From: an uncultured bacterium
GTDB taxonomy: Bacteria; Electryoneota; Electryoneia; Electryoneales; Electryoneaceae
Direction of reading: 5' to 3'
Length of the DNA stretch: 43,921 nt
Assembly (NCBI GenBank): GCA_913009835.1
Contig: CAJVXH010000006.1
Coordinates: 1 to 43,921 of the forward strand
Part shown: positions 10,201-18,723 of the stretch, piece after piece
How positions within the stretch are numbered: the first letter of the stretch is position 1
How the letters are laid out: every line of letters begins with the position of its first letter
Notes under the pieces: model-generated
What the model saw: only the letters and a program-made list of their open reading frames with translations
Told to the model about the DNA's origin: nothing
The model's database searches: none
Position numbers and translations under genes: made by a program

Positions 10201-10364
10201 CAGTTCCGGTGTTCCCGCCGAACGGCAACCCACAACTGATCATGGCGGAATATCAACGCCGGATGCAGCTATACCTTGAACATCAGGACGCCGCCATGCG
10301 CGCCTATATGGCTGCCTATTATCAACAACCGCAACAACCGGGGCAGTACTATCCGAATACCTAG
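7245..10364 (+). CDS. Stand-alone ketosynthase-acyltransferase (type I PKS/PUFA synthase-like)
   Basis: A 1039-residue protein. Residues about 8-450 form a beta-ketoacyl synthase with the full triad: Cys195 (DAACASS), His330 (CAHGTGT) and His370 (QIGHTKG), then GFGGTNFH. Residues about 565-880 form an acyltransferase with FPGQGSQ, the nucleophile Ser666 in GHSLGE and His770 in GAFH. A proline-rich linker leads to a terminal helix (YQRRMQLYLEHQDAAM) like the post-AT linker of PfaA- and HglE-type synthases. No carrier, ketoreductase or dehydratase domain is present here or nearby, so it must work with separate partners. GAGGAT precedes the ATG. A long-chain lipid or polyketide product is inferred only. 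Confidence 0.85.
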   Translation: MAQNKDTDIAVVGIGSLFPGAKTTREFWRNILNKVQVLQEIPRHRWDWRIYFDEDRDAPDRIYSKWGGFIPDIPFDPLDYGIPPNTLKSIDPGQLMALEVARQTLEDAGAFEKGFDKENTSVFIGSTMGMAELGQRLTARVELPQLMGSFPQETLDRLPEWSVLGLVGTLQNVYAGRIANRFDLGGTNQMVDAACASSLASVAQACQELLYGDTDFALAGGVDIRQTPFDYMSLSKTQALSPTGNSLPFDKKADGIVLGEGIGLVALKRYEDAIKDDDRIYAKIKAWGSSSDGRAKSLFNPSPDGQKRALKRAYKRAGFPISTVDLLCAHGTGTVAGDTAEVETIIGALKDAGAEPDSVALHSIKAQIGHTKGSAGIASLIEACLAMHHRVIPPQMGVDDPQDMILDDTSPVYLNQQAKPWLRNPDHPRRAGVSAFGFGGTNFHLVLEEALDEDHNTEKDDPVWSSELLLFKGENRQELIDQANSLISDLENGAEPRLCDLAYSTILRSHEQKESPATMVIVAKDLKHLKQSLTRALPHLKKEATWPLDNNIRIIDSLEAKGQQVSFMFPGQGSQHTWQGAEMTSIFPELWNACNEADRITKGKYPKALSEFLYPPSLFVEDEEKIQNDLFKLSWYSSVALAYFQSGMIDLIRTLDLQALSVVGHSLGEPASFHYAGHISREDWIAYVEKRMKFMHGFAVTSDTQLLAVGLDQAEALELAIQYPTLNLANYNATNQTVIGGSFEDIDAFRKNPDHGDLQTFKIQLTGAFHCTQFHVLRPELIAMTQDLDISPKSNIPVYNAHRAKPEPQKVEKIRNRFACNLTVPIDWVETIRRMYDDGTRVFVELGPRSVLANLCDNILTARSPFWAVSLDGEGGGLRGFLIAIGQLIGWGVDFNPLSIYERRLVKKLDLDNLLETTKPKPLSPTTWFVNGGHARPMADEVGHLGKQPLLTVETKRALETAPSLNGNSTKTALQLSETNPNEPPPVPVFPPNGNPQLIMAEYQRRMQLYLEHQDAAMRAYMAAYYQQPQQPGQYYPNT

Positions 10365-10443
10365 GACGGTTTGTTGGGGGTGAGAGATTCCGTACGGGAT
10401 GCTCAGCTAACAGTCTTTATCGAGAGCAACTGAGTGATTCCTG

Positions 10444-10477
10444 AACGGTGGTGGCCTCAGGTCACCGCCGTTCTTCC
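10444..10477 (+). terminator. Hairpin after the ketosynthase gene
   Basis: AACGGTGGTG (10444-10453) pairs with CACCGCCGTT (10463-10472) with one G-T wobble, followed by CTTCCC. It is about 80 bases past the stop and just before the next ribosome site. The T-run is weak, so it may instead be leader structure for the next gene. Confidence 0.35.
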
Positions 10478-10489
10478 CGGAGAAATCAG

Positions 10490-12865
10490 ATGAATCGTAT
10501 CCTGATCGCCGTCCTTCTCATGATGCTGACAGTTGGCACAGGCTATTCCAACTGGAATATGAGTTCTCACGGATCATGCTCACCATACTCCATCGCCGCT
10601 GATTCATCTGGGAACAGGATTTTCATCGGGTTGCGTGATGGTGGATTCTGGTTAACGGAAGATGGGGGAACTTCCTGGACACAAATCAACGAGCGAATAA
10701 GTGAGTCACAACTGGTCTTCCCTTATCCCAGATATTGTGTTGCCATGGATCCTGCCGCCGACACTCTGATTGTCTATGCCTCTGCTCTGCAACCTCGTGT
10801 GTCAGGTGCTGAATACCACAGCCTCGATGGTGGCCTTACCTGGTCTCACTTTAACGTTGATCCCTTCTGGCCACCGGGACTTTTCCATATTCGAGGTATG
10901 GGTGATCCTACTTACATACTCCGTCATCCGCCGGGCAGGGCTTACCTCTCTCGTCAAGCCGGGTTCTGCATCAGCTACGGTGGAGATACCTGGAATGTGG
11001 TCGACATCTCAGCTTATGAACGCGGCATCGAGGGGGGATTCTTTGAGCAGGCGCGACCTGACACTATTTATCTATATGGTAGCTGGGGGCCAGATGCTCC
11101 CCCGTATAAAGGGGGAGTGATCGCTTCATACGATGGAGGGTGGAACTGGCAACGCTTGACAATCATGGAGGATCTGACCGAGGAGACCGGTTTTGTCAGA
11201 GACCTGGTTCGCATTGAGGAAAATACACTGATAGCCCTGACAAGTTGGTCCTGGGACACTCAACATCCCCCGCTGTTACGTTCAGATGATGATGGAGAAA
11301 ACTGGTATTGGGTCGAGTCCGAAGGACTTCCTCAGAGTACGATAGGGACACGATCACTGTGCAACATCCCTGAACGTCCGGGAAGATTGCTGCTGGGAGC
11401 CGCTGCCCGGGTCGGTGTGTGGGAATCAGATGACTACGGTCAGAACTGGCATCGTCTTCAAAGAGGTTTGCCTGTCAACGGTGGGGGGGCAGCAGAAATC
11501 TATCGAAATGAATACAGTGGCCATCTCTACGTGGGCTTTTTCGGACAGGGTCTGTTCAGATCCACAGATTACGGTGATTCCTGGGAGGAGGTTTCCGGAC
11601 CACCCATAAGCGTTCAAACAGCTGAATGGAGGGGTTTGATTGTTGATGAAAATGGAGTCGCTCAGAGTGGATACAATGGAGAATTGTTCTATGCAACGGG
11701 TACATCAACGATTTTTCAGGAATACACTCCTCCTTTATCCGGTGAAGCACATTATCAAATGTTCCCGGTTAATTTCATAGAAGATGAATTGCTGTTTACA
11801 CAAGTTCGTCACCCTTTCTGGCCACAATCAGGAAATGGATATCCGTTGTTTTACCAGTCGATGGTTGAATACGATGTGGTTAATCAAACAACGACCAGCA
11901 CCTCGGAAAGTGCTTTTGAAGCAGCCCCGAGTTTCGTATTCGTAATTCAGGATGGAGACAGCACCATCTTCGTTGGATCGGATCAGATTGATGTCGGAGT
12001 CAGTATATCATGGGATGAGGGCGAAAACTGGGAATTCCGTGATGCAGGATTCGAGTCCACATTTACCTTGCTGCAGGTTTTTGATCAGGACCTGTACGCA
12101 TACGAAATCGATGGCCAGGGTTTTGCTGATGTTGTCCGCAGCACTGATTTGGGAGAATCATGGGATTTTCTGGATTTGCCGGTGGAGGCGATGTGGAGCG
12201 ACGTGTATTCGGAGATCCTGTCTCTAGATGACACACTGTATTTTGCCGCTGATGATCAGGTTCTGGCATATCTTCCAGACGACACTTGGGAGTTCAGAGG
12301 CCTTTTGAGTGCGGAAGACCTGGGGTTGGGATGGATGCACTGGACGATGGTAACATCAGAGAGCGAAACATTCATAATATCGGGAGCATGGAAGAGACAT
12401 CAGTTGTTCACATCGACCGATTATGGTTGGAGTTGGCAGGAACAGGACATAGAAATCGCCGGTGGTTATTCCGGCGAACTCACTAATCAGTTGACATATG
12501 ATCCCTATCGTGACCGGCTATGGCTGGGCACTGGCTTCGGTCTGGCATATCTGGACAATCCATCATCGGTGGTCGGCGAAGACGTCTGGACATTTCAACC
12601 CGCTACCTACCTGACGGTTGACGCCTACCCAAACCCGTTCAACAGCACTACTAATGTTCGCTATTCACTCAGCAAGCCCGGCGAGGTAAAGCTGGATATC
12701 TACGATCTTCTCGGGCGGCACGTGGTATCGCTGTTTACCGGCAGGCAGTCCCAAGGCGAACACGAGTTGGTGTTCGACGCATCAGACCTGGCGTCCGGGT
12801 CATACTTCCTGCGCCTCGAAGCGGACAAGCATTCTGTCAACCGCAAATTGACATTAGTGAAATAA
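10490..12865 (+). CDS. Secreted Asp-box beta-propeller protein with type IX sorting tail
   Basis: The ATG at 10490 follows GGAGA and opens a signal peptide (MNRILIAVLLMMLTVGTG). The 791-residue product carries at least nine Asp-box/BNR-like turns, including TEDGGTSWTQI, SLDGGLTWSHF, SDDYGQNWHRL, STDYGDSWEEV and STDLGESWDFL, as in sortilin/VPS10-type beta-propellers. The last 80 residues are a Por-secretion-type sorting domain beginning AYPNPFNSTTNVRYSL, with IYDLLGRHV and SGSYFLRL. It is therefore likely exported by the type IX system and surface-attached or released. No catalytic residues of sialidases were recognised. The ligand is unknown. Confidence 0.85.
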   Translation: MNRILIAVLLMMLTVGTGYSNWNMSSHGSCSPYSIAADSSGNRIFIGLRDGGFWLTEDGGTSWTQINERISESQLVFPYPRYCVAMDPAADTLIVYASALQPRVSGAEYHSLDGGLTWSHFNVDPFWPPGLFHIRGMGDPTYILRHPPGRAYLSRQAGFCISYGGDTWNVVDISAYERGIEGGFFEQARPDTIYLYGSWGPDAPPYKGGVIASYDGGWNWQRLTIMEDLTEETGFVRDLVRIEENTLIALTSWSWDTQHPPLLRSDDDGENWYWVESEGLPQSTIGTRSLCNIPERPGRLLLGAAARVGVWESDDYGQNWHRLQRGLPVNGGGAAEIYRNEYSGHLYVGFFGQGLFRSTDYGDSWEEVSGPPISVQTAEWRGLIVDENGVAQSGYNGELFYATGTSTIFQEYTPPLSGEAHYQMFPVNFIEDELLFTQVRHPFWPQSGNGYPLFYQSMVEYDVVNQTTTSTSESAFEAAPSFVFVIQDGDSTIFVGSDQIDVGVSISWDEGENWEFRDAGFESTFTLLQVFDQDLYAYEIDGQGFADVVRSTDLGESWDFLDLPVEAMWSDVYSEILSLDDTLYFAADDQVLAYLPDDTWEFRGLLSAEDLGLGWMHWTMVTSESETFIISGAWKRHQLFTSTDYGWSWQEQDIEIAGGYSGELTNQLTYDPYRDRLWLGTGFGLAYLDNPSSVVGEDVWTFQPATYLTVDAYPNPFNSTTNVRYSLSKPGEVKLDIYDLLGRHVVSLFTGRQSQGEHELVFDASDLASGSYFLRLEADKHSVNRKLTLVK

Positions 12866-12881
12866 TCGTTCCAGCGTTGAC

Positions 12882-12910
12882 TGAAAAGGCCGAATCCAAA
12901 AGGATTCGGC
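12882..12910 (-). terminator. Convergent terminator between the propeller and yjbQ-family genes
   Basis: A perfect 9-bp stem, GCCGAATCC (12889-12897) and GGATTCGGC (12902-12910), has an AAAA loop. On the minus strand it is followed by CTTTTCAG, giving a modest T-run. On the plus strand no T-run follows, though the stem lies 23 bases past the propeller stop. It could serve both directions. Confidence 0.55.
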
Positions 12911-12949
12911 TCAGTGTGTTGACAAACTCCATGCTGTGCATAGGCTGTC

Positions 12950-13045
12950 ATCCTGAGCGAAGTGCCTGTCAGCCGAAGCCTAGGCGTAGTATGAAAGGAT
13001 CTTGCAGTTGACTTTTCAGTTACTCATACCTCATACCTCATACCT
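12950..13045. repeat. TCATCCTGAGCGAAGTG/AAGGATCT repeat and TCATACC heptamers
   Basis: From 12950, GTCATCCTGAGCGAAGTG and AAAGGATCTTGC bracket an inner stretch containing GCCGAAGCCTAGGC. Related TCATCCTGA...AAGGATCT segments recur at 36777 and, inverted, near 40050-40095. At 13024-13045 the heptamer TCATACC occurs three times; it is the reverse complement of the AGGTATG unit downstream of mdh. Confidence 0.7.
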
Positions 13046-13052
13046 AAAAAAA

Positions 13053-13562
13053 TCACACCCCCCAGAACTGCATGATAACCTCGCGCGTGCGGTGTTTGTT
13101 GTCCCAGTCAACGAGCACAATCTGCTGCCACGTTCCGAGCATCAGCCGTCCACCTGAGAACGGTACCACCAGCGACGGCCCAACCGTTGACGCGCGCACG
13201 TGGCTGTGACCGTTGCCATCGTGCCACATTTTGTCGTGCTCGTAGGGGATGTCACGCGGCATGATACGTTCGAACGCCGCCGGGAAATCCTGTTTCAGGC
13301 CGGGCTCGTACTCGATGGTGGTCAACGATGCGGTCGATCCGGGGACGAACATGGTGACTTGTCCTTCCACCATCCCGACCGAGTTCAGCAGACGGGAAGC
13401 GTCCGGTGTGATGTCCAGCATCTCGCCGTTCCCGCTGGTGGTGAGGGGGACGGTGCGAGTCTCGATCTTGATCTGCTGACCGGTGTGCTGTGTCGGCATG
13501 CCCGGGATGGGCGGTGGTACTTGCCCGCCGTCCGGTCCCGGTGGTTTACCTGCTCGGTTCAT
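13053..13562 (-). CDS. YjbQ/UPF0047 family protein
   Basis: A 169-residue protein. From about residue 28 it matches the UPF0047 (YjbQ) family, with the signature block NGHSHVRA, GPSLVVPFSGG and LMLGTWQQIVLVDWD near the C-terminus. Family members show weak thiamine-phosphate synthase activity and are often annotated as secondary thiamine-phosphate synthase enzymes; the true cellular role is unclear. The first 25 residues are proline- and glycine-rich and longer than usual. A later Met (residue 22) is possible, but neither start has a strong ribosome site. The gene stands alone and converges on the propeller gene. Confidence 0.85.
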   Translation of the reverse strand: MNRAGKPPGPDGGQVPPPIPGMPTQHTGQQIKIETRTVPLTTSGNGEMLDITPDASRLLNSVGMVEGQVTMFVPGSTASLTTIEYEPGLKQDFPAAFERIMPRDIPYEHDKMWHDGNGHSHVRASTVGPSLVVPFSGGRLMLGTWQQIVLVDWDNKHRTREVIMQFWGV

Positions 13563-13710
13563 GACATATCTCGTGTAGGGGCGAATTACTTATGTTAATA
13601 ACTGAATGTAGCAACGAAAAGTCAGGTTTGGTACAAAGTTGCCGTTTGTTCCTTTTAATCATATCTGTTTAGGATATTGGACTGATCTCGGCTACACCGT
13701 GAGTTACATA

Positions 13711-13851
13711 TTGTAATATAATAGGTGTTTTCATTAGTAATGAACACGCCGATTTACTGAACAAACTCGGTGTAAGTCAGAGTCAACTCTTTGCTATTGC
13801 ATTTCTTATGATATTTTTGTAAATAATGAACACACGCTATTTCTGAACACG
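13711..13851 (+). promoter_or_regulatory. Probable promoter and operator repeats of the AbiE-type pair
   Basis: A TATAAT box at 13717-13722 is followed at once by a near-perfect palindrome (13725-13747) built on GTGTTTTCAT and AATGAACAC, where transcription should start. A related stretch containing TGAACAC, ATTT and CTGAACA occurs at 13741-13763 and again at 13827-13850, right before the ribosome site. AbiEi antitoxins repress their own promoters through repeats, so these are candidate operators. No good -35 box was found. Confidence 0.45.
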
Positions 13852-13859
13852 AGGCACTC

Positions 13860-14951
13860 ATGCAGATTCCTCCTGCACTTAAAGAGTATATGGAACAAAT
13901 GCAGAATTGGTTGCCAACAGCAAGTCTTGGGATGGAGAGGTTTTCCGGCCCTAACATAGTGGAACATGGGGGTATAGTGACATGGGTACACAATGATTAT
14001 AGCACGAGTTGGCTGATTGATATGAAACCACATCTGGCGCAAATGGACGTGGCTTTGGTGGCGTATAAGTTCCGAACTCATAGAGAGAGGCTCGGGACCA
14101 ACGTCTCTGACAGGCTGCTCTTGCTGGCACCATACATCCGATCCGAACAGGGCAAAGTTCTGGTAAAGGAGGGCATTGACTATCTTGATCTTCAGGGCAA
14201 TGTGCATCTAGATGCTGGGACGCAATACATCCATGTGGAAGGAAAGCGGCCACCGAAACCACTTTTTCCAAGTCGGCTACCGCTAAGCAAAGCGTGGGTC
14301 AAGACAACTATGGTCTTGCTCATTGCTCCGTCAGCTCTACAGGCGCCGATTAGGACTATTGCAGAGCTCGCGGGTGTCTCAACGGGAACAGTCAGCACCG
14401 TTCTGAAAGATCTCCAAGGACGAGGGTTCATTACCGGCAGCAGAGGCAGGAGACGTTTTGTTGATCCAGGAAATATAGTGTCCATATGGGTCAATGCATA
14501 TTGCACTCAACTTAGACCAAAGATGACTGAACGCCATCTCCAATTAAGAGTTACAGAAAAAAGTGAAGTCTGGCAAACTTTGGAGCACAGTCTACATGAA
14601 GGATTGGGAATTGCGCCAATTCATTGGGCGTTGACGGGTGCTGATGCAGCAGAGCTGCTTAATGGCCATTATCACGCTGAAGACACGGAAATCTACGTGG
14701 GTTCAATCGCACCGTTTGACAACAGAGAGTTTTATAATACCCTGGGTGCTCAACCAGCTCGGCGAGGGAATTTGACGGTAATAGAAGTTCTGGAATCTGG
14801 AGCGATATGGGCAGCGACAAAAGTTGAAGGAATTCCTCTGGCACCACCCTTACTAGTATATGCGGAACTAAAATACAGGGGGACGGATCAAGCTCTCGAG
14901 GCCGCTAACATGATATTGCCAAAGATGTTGGAAGGTGTTCAGTATGAATGA
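13860..14951 (+). CDS. AbiEi-family antitoxin (type IV toxin-antitoxin)
   Basis: A 363-residue protein. It carries the block GIDYLDLQGNVHL (about residues 108-120), then a winged helix-turn-helix (about 150-205: TIAELAGVSTGTVSTVLKDL, GRGFI), then WVNAYCTQLRPK and a late WALTGADAAELL. This order fits the AbiEi_2-type antitoxin family paired with nucleotidyltransferase toxins. It should bind DNA and repress the operon while countering the toxin. GAGG precedes the ATG. It overlaps the toxin start by eight bases, so translation is coupled. The operon is visibly more AT-rich than its neighbours, consistent with transfer. Confidence 0.75.
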   Translation: MQIPPALKEYMEQMQNWLPTASLGMERFSGPNIVEHGGIVTWVHNDYSTSWLIDMKPHLAQMDVALVAYKFRTHRERLGTNVSDRLLLLAPYIRSEQGKVLVKEGIDYLDLQGNVHLDAGTQYIHVEGKRPPKPLFPSRLPLSKAWVKTTMVLLIAPSALQAPIRTIAELAGVSTGTVSTVLKDLQGRGFITGSRGRRRFVDPGNIVSIWVNAYCTQLRPKMTERHLQLRVTEKSEVWQTLEHSLHEGLGIAPIHWALTGADAAELLNGHYHAEDTEIYVGSIAPFDNREFYNTLGAQPARRGNLTVIEVLESGAIWAATKVEGIPLAPPLLVYAELKYRGTDQALEAANMILPKMLEGVQYE

Positions 14952-15727
14952 TAACTTAGAAGAACTTCTGATAGCACTCGTGAAAGCGTTAGTATCGGAA
15001 GGTGTGAGATACAGTATTATCGGCGCGCTCGTACCTGAGCTACTACTTTCTCATGGACTTACAGCAAAAACGAATGATGCTGATGTTGTGCTACTGGTTG
15101 ACTCACTGAACGAATTTGATGAAATCAAGAATAAACTAAAATTTTATGGATTCGAAGAAAGTAGTGTGGTACACAGGATGATTTGGAGGAGAATGAACGC
15201 AATACATAGAGTAGATTTACTACCATATGGGAATAATTTGGTAAAAAACGACCTATTAGTACTTGGTAATTCGCTTCTGAATATGGTCGGTTTTGATAAG
15301 GTGGCAAAGCATGCAGTCAAAGTAAATATCAATGAAGACATAGCGGCATCGGTGATTCCGATCCCCCTTTTTGTTCTCCTCAAACTTGTTGCATATTCAG
15401 ATAGGCGGCTTGTAAAGGATCCTTTCAGGTGTATTGCATTGCTTGAAACATTATGAGAAAGACAGTGATCGCCCGTTTGGCCTATCCCATGAAGATAAAT
15501 TAGTCCCCTATGAATATTCGAGTGCCTATTTGGTCGGAATGGATGCAGAAGATTTTGTGAATACAAAAATGAAAACCACTATTGCACCAGTATTGATCAA
15601 AATGGCTGATCCTGAAAGCGAAATCGTTATGAGTCTTGGCGTTCAAGAACGAACAACGGAAGAGGAATACCTGCAGGACATCAGCGAGTATTACCGCTGG
15701 CTCTTGAAAGGTTTGAGGTTGAGTTAA
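14944..15727 (+). pseudogene. AbiEii-type nucleotidyltransferase toxin, frameshifted
   Basis: From ATG 14944 (GGAAGGTG upstream) the frame encodes a nucleotidyltransferase-like fold, with GALVPELLLSHG and TNDADVVLL as the probable catalytic region, then KLVAYSDRRLVKD. At about 15420-15425 the frame breaks and stops at 15456. The family's conserved C-terminal part continues one frame over: LHCLKHYEKDSDRPFGL, then YEYSSAYLVGMDAEDF, ending at 15727. Removing one base in the GGATCCTTTCAGG stretch would join the parts as KD-L-SGVLHCLKHYE. So the toxin is inactivated by a single-base insertion, or the assembly has an error there. The antitoxin is intact. Confidence 0.75.
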
Positions 15728-15805
15728 ATTACATCAACAACCGAAGGGTGAAGAACAGAATTGCATCTCCACCCCGCACTTAGAGTTTTTTCCGAAGAGG
15801 TTAAC

Positions 15806-15934
15806 TCAGAGTGCCTCATCCCTTGGAATGACCAACCCTTCCCGTTTCGCGGTTTCACGTGCGATATCATATCCAGCGTCAGCGTGACGGATGACCCCAA
15901 TCCCCGGATCGTTGGTCAGCACCCGCAGCAGCCT
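15806..15934 (-). pseudogene. Detached 3' end of hutU (second, diverged copy)
   Basis: Read leftward, this encodes [20 protein letters not shown] and on to [12 protein letters not shown] and a stop: the last 43 or so residues of urocanate hydratase. The matching part of the full gene differs mostly at third codon positions (ATA/ATT, GCC/GCT, GAG/GAA, AAG/AAA, CTC/TTG), with amino-acid changes only at the two extremes. It begins eight bases after the rhuM stop. It is the displaced or donor 3' end of a hutU allele. Confidence 0.9.
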
Positions 15935-15942
15935 TGACGCCT

Positions 15943-17031
15943 TCACGATTTACTCTTATCGGGATCCCGACCCGTTTTCTTTGCCTGTGACGTTGTCACG
16001 TTCTTGTCGATTCGCCTGATATGTTTGACAGCCTGGTCGAAATCGCTTCCGACATCATCTCCAGAGGAGGCGAGGCGTTGTTGTTTGTATGTCTCGAACT
16101 GGGCGTGGGCATATTCTTCAGCCAGTTGATGTGAAATAGCCCCGGCATGGGTGAGCACATCCTGATCGCTGAGTTTTAGAAAGCTATCGAGTTTGGTGAT
16201 CCAGTCCGCCATATACATTGGGCGATGGCCCTTTGCCTGCAGTTCGGCGAAGTCAAGATAGGCGGACACGATCAGGTTCAAGGCCTCCAGCTCGTCACGG
16301 GTGAGGTAGTTCTTTGCCACGGCCACATCAGCTTTGCGTACCAGACCGGTGGGGCCATTTTTCCACGACAACAGACCCATGTTCGGTTGTGTGGCATCCG
16401 CACGTTGCGAGACGAGTTCCGCCGCGGTGTGACCATGGGCAGCGAAGTGCATCTTGTTCTGCACAGTCTGAAAGAACCGGCGGGTCGTCTCGGAGCTGGA
16501 GTCGTAATCGATGCTGGTGGCGTAGATGTCTGTGATTTTCTGGTAGAACAGCCGCTCACTGGAACGGATATCGCGGATGCGGGCGAGAAGCTCATCAAAA
16601 TAGTCTGCGCCAAGTGTGCGGCCTTCTTTGATGCGTTCGTCATCGAGAGTGAAACCCTTGACGAGCAGCTCGCTGAGCCTTGTGGTCGCCCATTGCCGGA
16701 ACGCGGTACCACGTGCGGACCGAATTCGGTAACCAACAGCGAGGATGGCCTCGAGGGAATAATGGTCCACGCTCCGGGTGACATTGCGGGAACCCTCGCG
16801 TTGAACTATTCGGAAATTCCGAATAGTTGGCTCACGGTCCAGTTCGCCGTCGTCGTAAACATTCTTCAGATGTTCGTTTACAGTTGGGACGGACACTTGG
16901 TACAACTCTGCGATCAGCCGCTGTGGCAGCCATACCGTGCGACCATCGAGTCGGACCTGGAGCCGCATGCCGCCATCGTTATAGATTAAAAGCTGTCCTT
17001 CCGGTGGGGACTTATCAGATTTGTCCGCCAT
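15943..17031 (-). CDS. rhuM: Virulence RhuM-family protein
   Basis: A 362-residue protein from ATG 17031, with AAAGGTG a few bases upstream; a GTG at 17040 is an alternative. It has the RhuM-family N-terminal part [21 protein letters not shown], a helix-turn-helix-like segment, then [24 protein letters not shown] and a long helical C-terminal part. RhuM proteins were named from a Salmonella pathogenicity island and are widespread in variable islands; their biochemical role is unknown. It starts 22 bases after the hutU stop and ends eight bases before a second hutU 3' end, so it sits exactly inside a duplicated gene end. No integrase or transposase accompanies it. Confidence 0.85.
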   Translation of the reverse strand: MADKSDKSPPEGQLLIYNDGGMRLQVRLDGRTVWLPQRLIAELYQVSVPTVNEHLKNVYDDGELDREPTIRNFRIVQREGSRNVTRSVDHYSLEAILAVGYRIRSARGTAFRQWATTRLSELLVKGFTLDDERIKEGRTLGADYFDELLARIRDIRSSERLFYQKITDIYATSIDYDSSSETTRRFFQTVQNKMHFAAHGHTAAELVSQRADATQPNMGLLSWKNGPTGLVRKADVAVAKNYLTRDELEALNLIVSAYLDFAELQAKGHRPMYMADWITKLDSFLKLSDQDVLTHAGAISHQLAEEYAHAQFETYKQQRLASSGDDVGSDFDQAVKHIRRIDKNVTTSQAKKTGRDPDKSKS

Positions 17032-17052
17032 GTGCGACACCTTTCTTCAGAT

Positions 17053-18723
17053 TTAAAATGCTAACGGCTCATCGTGCGGGATGACGAGTCCTTCCCGCTT
17101 CGCGGTCTCACGTGCGATATCATATCCAGCGTCGGCGTGACGGATGACCCCTATCCCCGGATCGTTGGTCAGCACCCGCAGCAGCCGTGTCGCAGCGGCT
17201 GGTGAACCGTCGGCGACGATCACCTGTCCGGCGTGCAGTGCGTAGCCCATGCCTACCCCGCCACCGTGATGAAATGATACCCAGCTCGCGCCGGAGGCGG
17301 TGTTCAGCAGCGCGTTGAGGATCGGCCAGTCGGCGACAGCGTCTGAGCCGTCCTTCATCGCTTCGGTCTCACGGTTCGGGCTGGCGACGGACCCGGTGTC
17401 GAGGTGGTCACGTCCGATTACAAGCGGCGCACTGACCTTTCCGGTGCGGACCAGTTCGTTGAACAACAGTCCGGCTTTCGCTCGGTCGCCCTGTCCCAGC
17501 CAGCAGATACGGCAAGGCAGTCCCTGGAAATGGACTTTCTCCTGCGCCATGTCGATCCAGCGGTTCAACGCTTCGTCGTGTGGGAACAGCTCCTTAATCG
17601 CGGCGTCGGTGGTGTAGATATCCTGTGGATCGCCGGATATCGCGCACCAGCGGAACGGGCCTTTCCCTTCGCAGAACAAGTCACGGATGTATGCTGGCAC
17701 GAATCCCGGGAAGGCGAACGCGTCTTCGTATCCCATACGTTTCGCTTGCCCACGCAGGTTGTTGCCGTAGTCAAAGGCAACCGCGCCTTGTTTTTGCATC
17801 TCGACCATCGCCTTACAATGGACTACCATCGATTCCATCGCCCGCTTTTTGTAATCTACCGGGTCGGATTCACGCAACTTGAGCGCGTCTTGATATGGCA
17901 GACCGTGGGGAACGTAGCCGTATAGCTCGTCATGGGCTGAAGTTTGGTCGGTGACGATGTCGGGGATGAATCCCTTCTCCAGCATTTCCGGCAACACGTC
18001 CGCACAATTTCCCAGCAGGCCGATGGACAGCGGTCGCCCTTCGGCTTTAGCTTCCTTCGCCATCTTGATGGCTTCGTCCACGCTGTCAGTAGATGTGTCC
18101 AGGTATTTATGATCAATGCGACGTTGAATATGTCCGGCGTCCACCTCGACACAAATCGCCACGCCATCGTTAAAAGTGACACTCAGCGGTTGCGCGCCAC
18201 CCATGCCGCCGAGTCCGCCGGTGAGGGTGATTGTGCCCTTCAGGGACGGTTTGTTCCAATGCTTCTTCGCCAACGCGGAGAAGGTTTCATATGTCCCTTG
18301 CAGGATGCCCTGGGTGCCGATGTAGATCCACGAACCCGCGGTCATCTGCCCGTACATCATCAGGCCTTTTTTGTCGAGTTCGTCGAAATGTTCCCAAGTC
18401 GCCCAGCGACCGACCAGGTTCGAGTTGGCGATCAGTACACGTGGCGCGTTTTCGTGGGTGGTGAACACGCCGACCGGTTTGCCCGATTGGACGAGCAGCG
18501 TCTGGTCATTTTCGAGACGTTCCAGCTCACGGATGATATAATTAACATCATCCCAGGTACGTGCGGCTTTTCCACGTCCGCCGTAGACGATCAATTTTTC
18601 CGGCTGCTCTGCGTTATCGGGCATCAGGTTGTGCAACAGCATACGTTTCGCGGCTTCCTGGACCCAGCCTTTGCAGGTTCGGGTGGTTCCGGTAGGGGCA
18701 GTGACGGGGTGGCTGTAACGCAT
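17053..18723 (-). CDS. hutU: Urocanate hydratase
   Basis: A 556-residue protein, full length for HutU, which converts urocanate to imidazolone propionate in histidine degradation using tightly bound NAD+. It carries the family landmarks [44 protein letters not shown] (NAD region), the cysteine-containing [13 protein letters not shown] and the late [26 protein letters not shown] precedes the ATG. No other hut gene is in the window. Its last 45 or so codons are duplicated, with mostly synonymous differences, beyond the rhuM gene, so the present 3' end may be a replacement. Confidence 0.97.
   Translation of the reverse strand: MRYSHPVTAPTGTTRTCKGWVQEAAKRMLLHNLMPDNAEQPEKLIVYGGRGKAARTWDDVNYIIRELERLENDQTLLVQSGKPVGVFTTHENAPRVLIANSNLVGRWATWEHFDELDKKGLMMYGQMTAGSWIYIGTQGILQGTYETFSALAKKHWNKPSLKGTITLTGGLGGMGGAQPLSVTFNDGVAICVEVDAGHIQRRIDHKYLDTSTDSVDEAIKMAKEAKAEGRPLSIGLLGNCADVLPEMLEKGFIPDIVTDQTSAHDELYGYVPHGLPYQDALKLRESDPVDYKKRAMESMVVHCKAMVEMQKQGAVAFDYGNNLRGQAKRMGYEDAFAFPGFVPAYIRDLFCEGKGPFRWCAISGDPQDIYTTDAAIKELFPHDEALNRWIDMAQEKVHFQGLPCRICWLGQGDRAKAGLLFNELVRTGKVSAPLVIGRDHLDTGSVASPNRETEAMKDGSDAVADWPILNALLNTASGASWVSFHHGGGVGMGYALHAGQVIVADGSPAAATRLLRVLTNDPGIGVIRHADAGYDIARETAKREGLVIPHDEPLAF

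Noticed and set aside
15943-18723. Histidine utilisation operon
   Set aside because: Only hutU is present; hutH, hutI and hutF/G are absent, and the neighbours are accessory genes.
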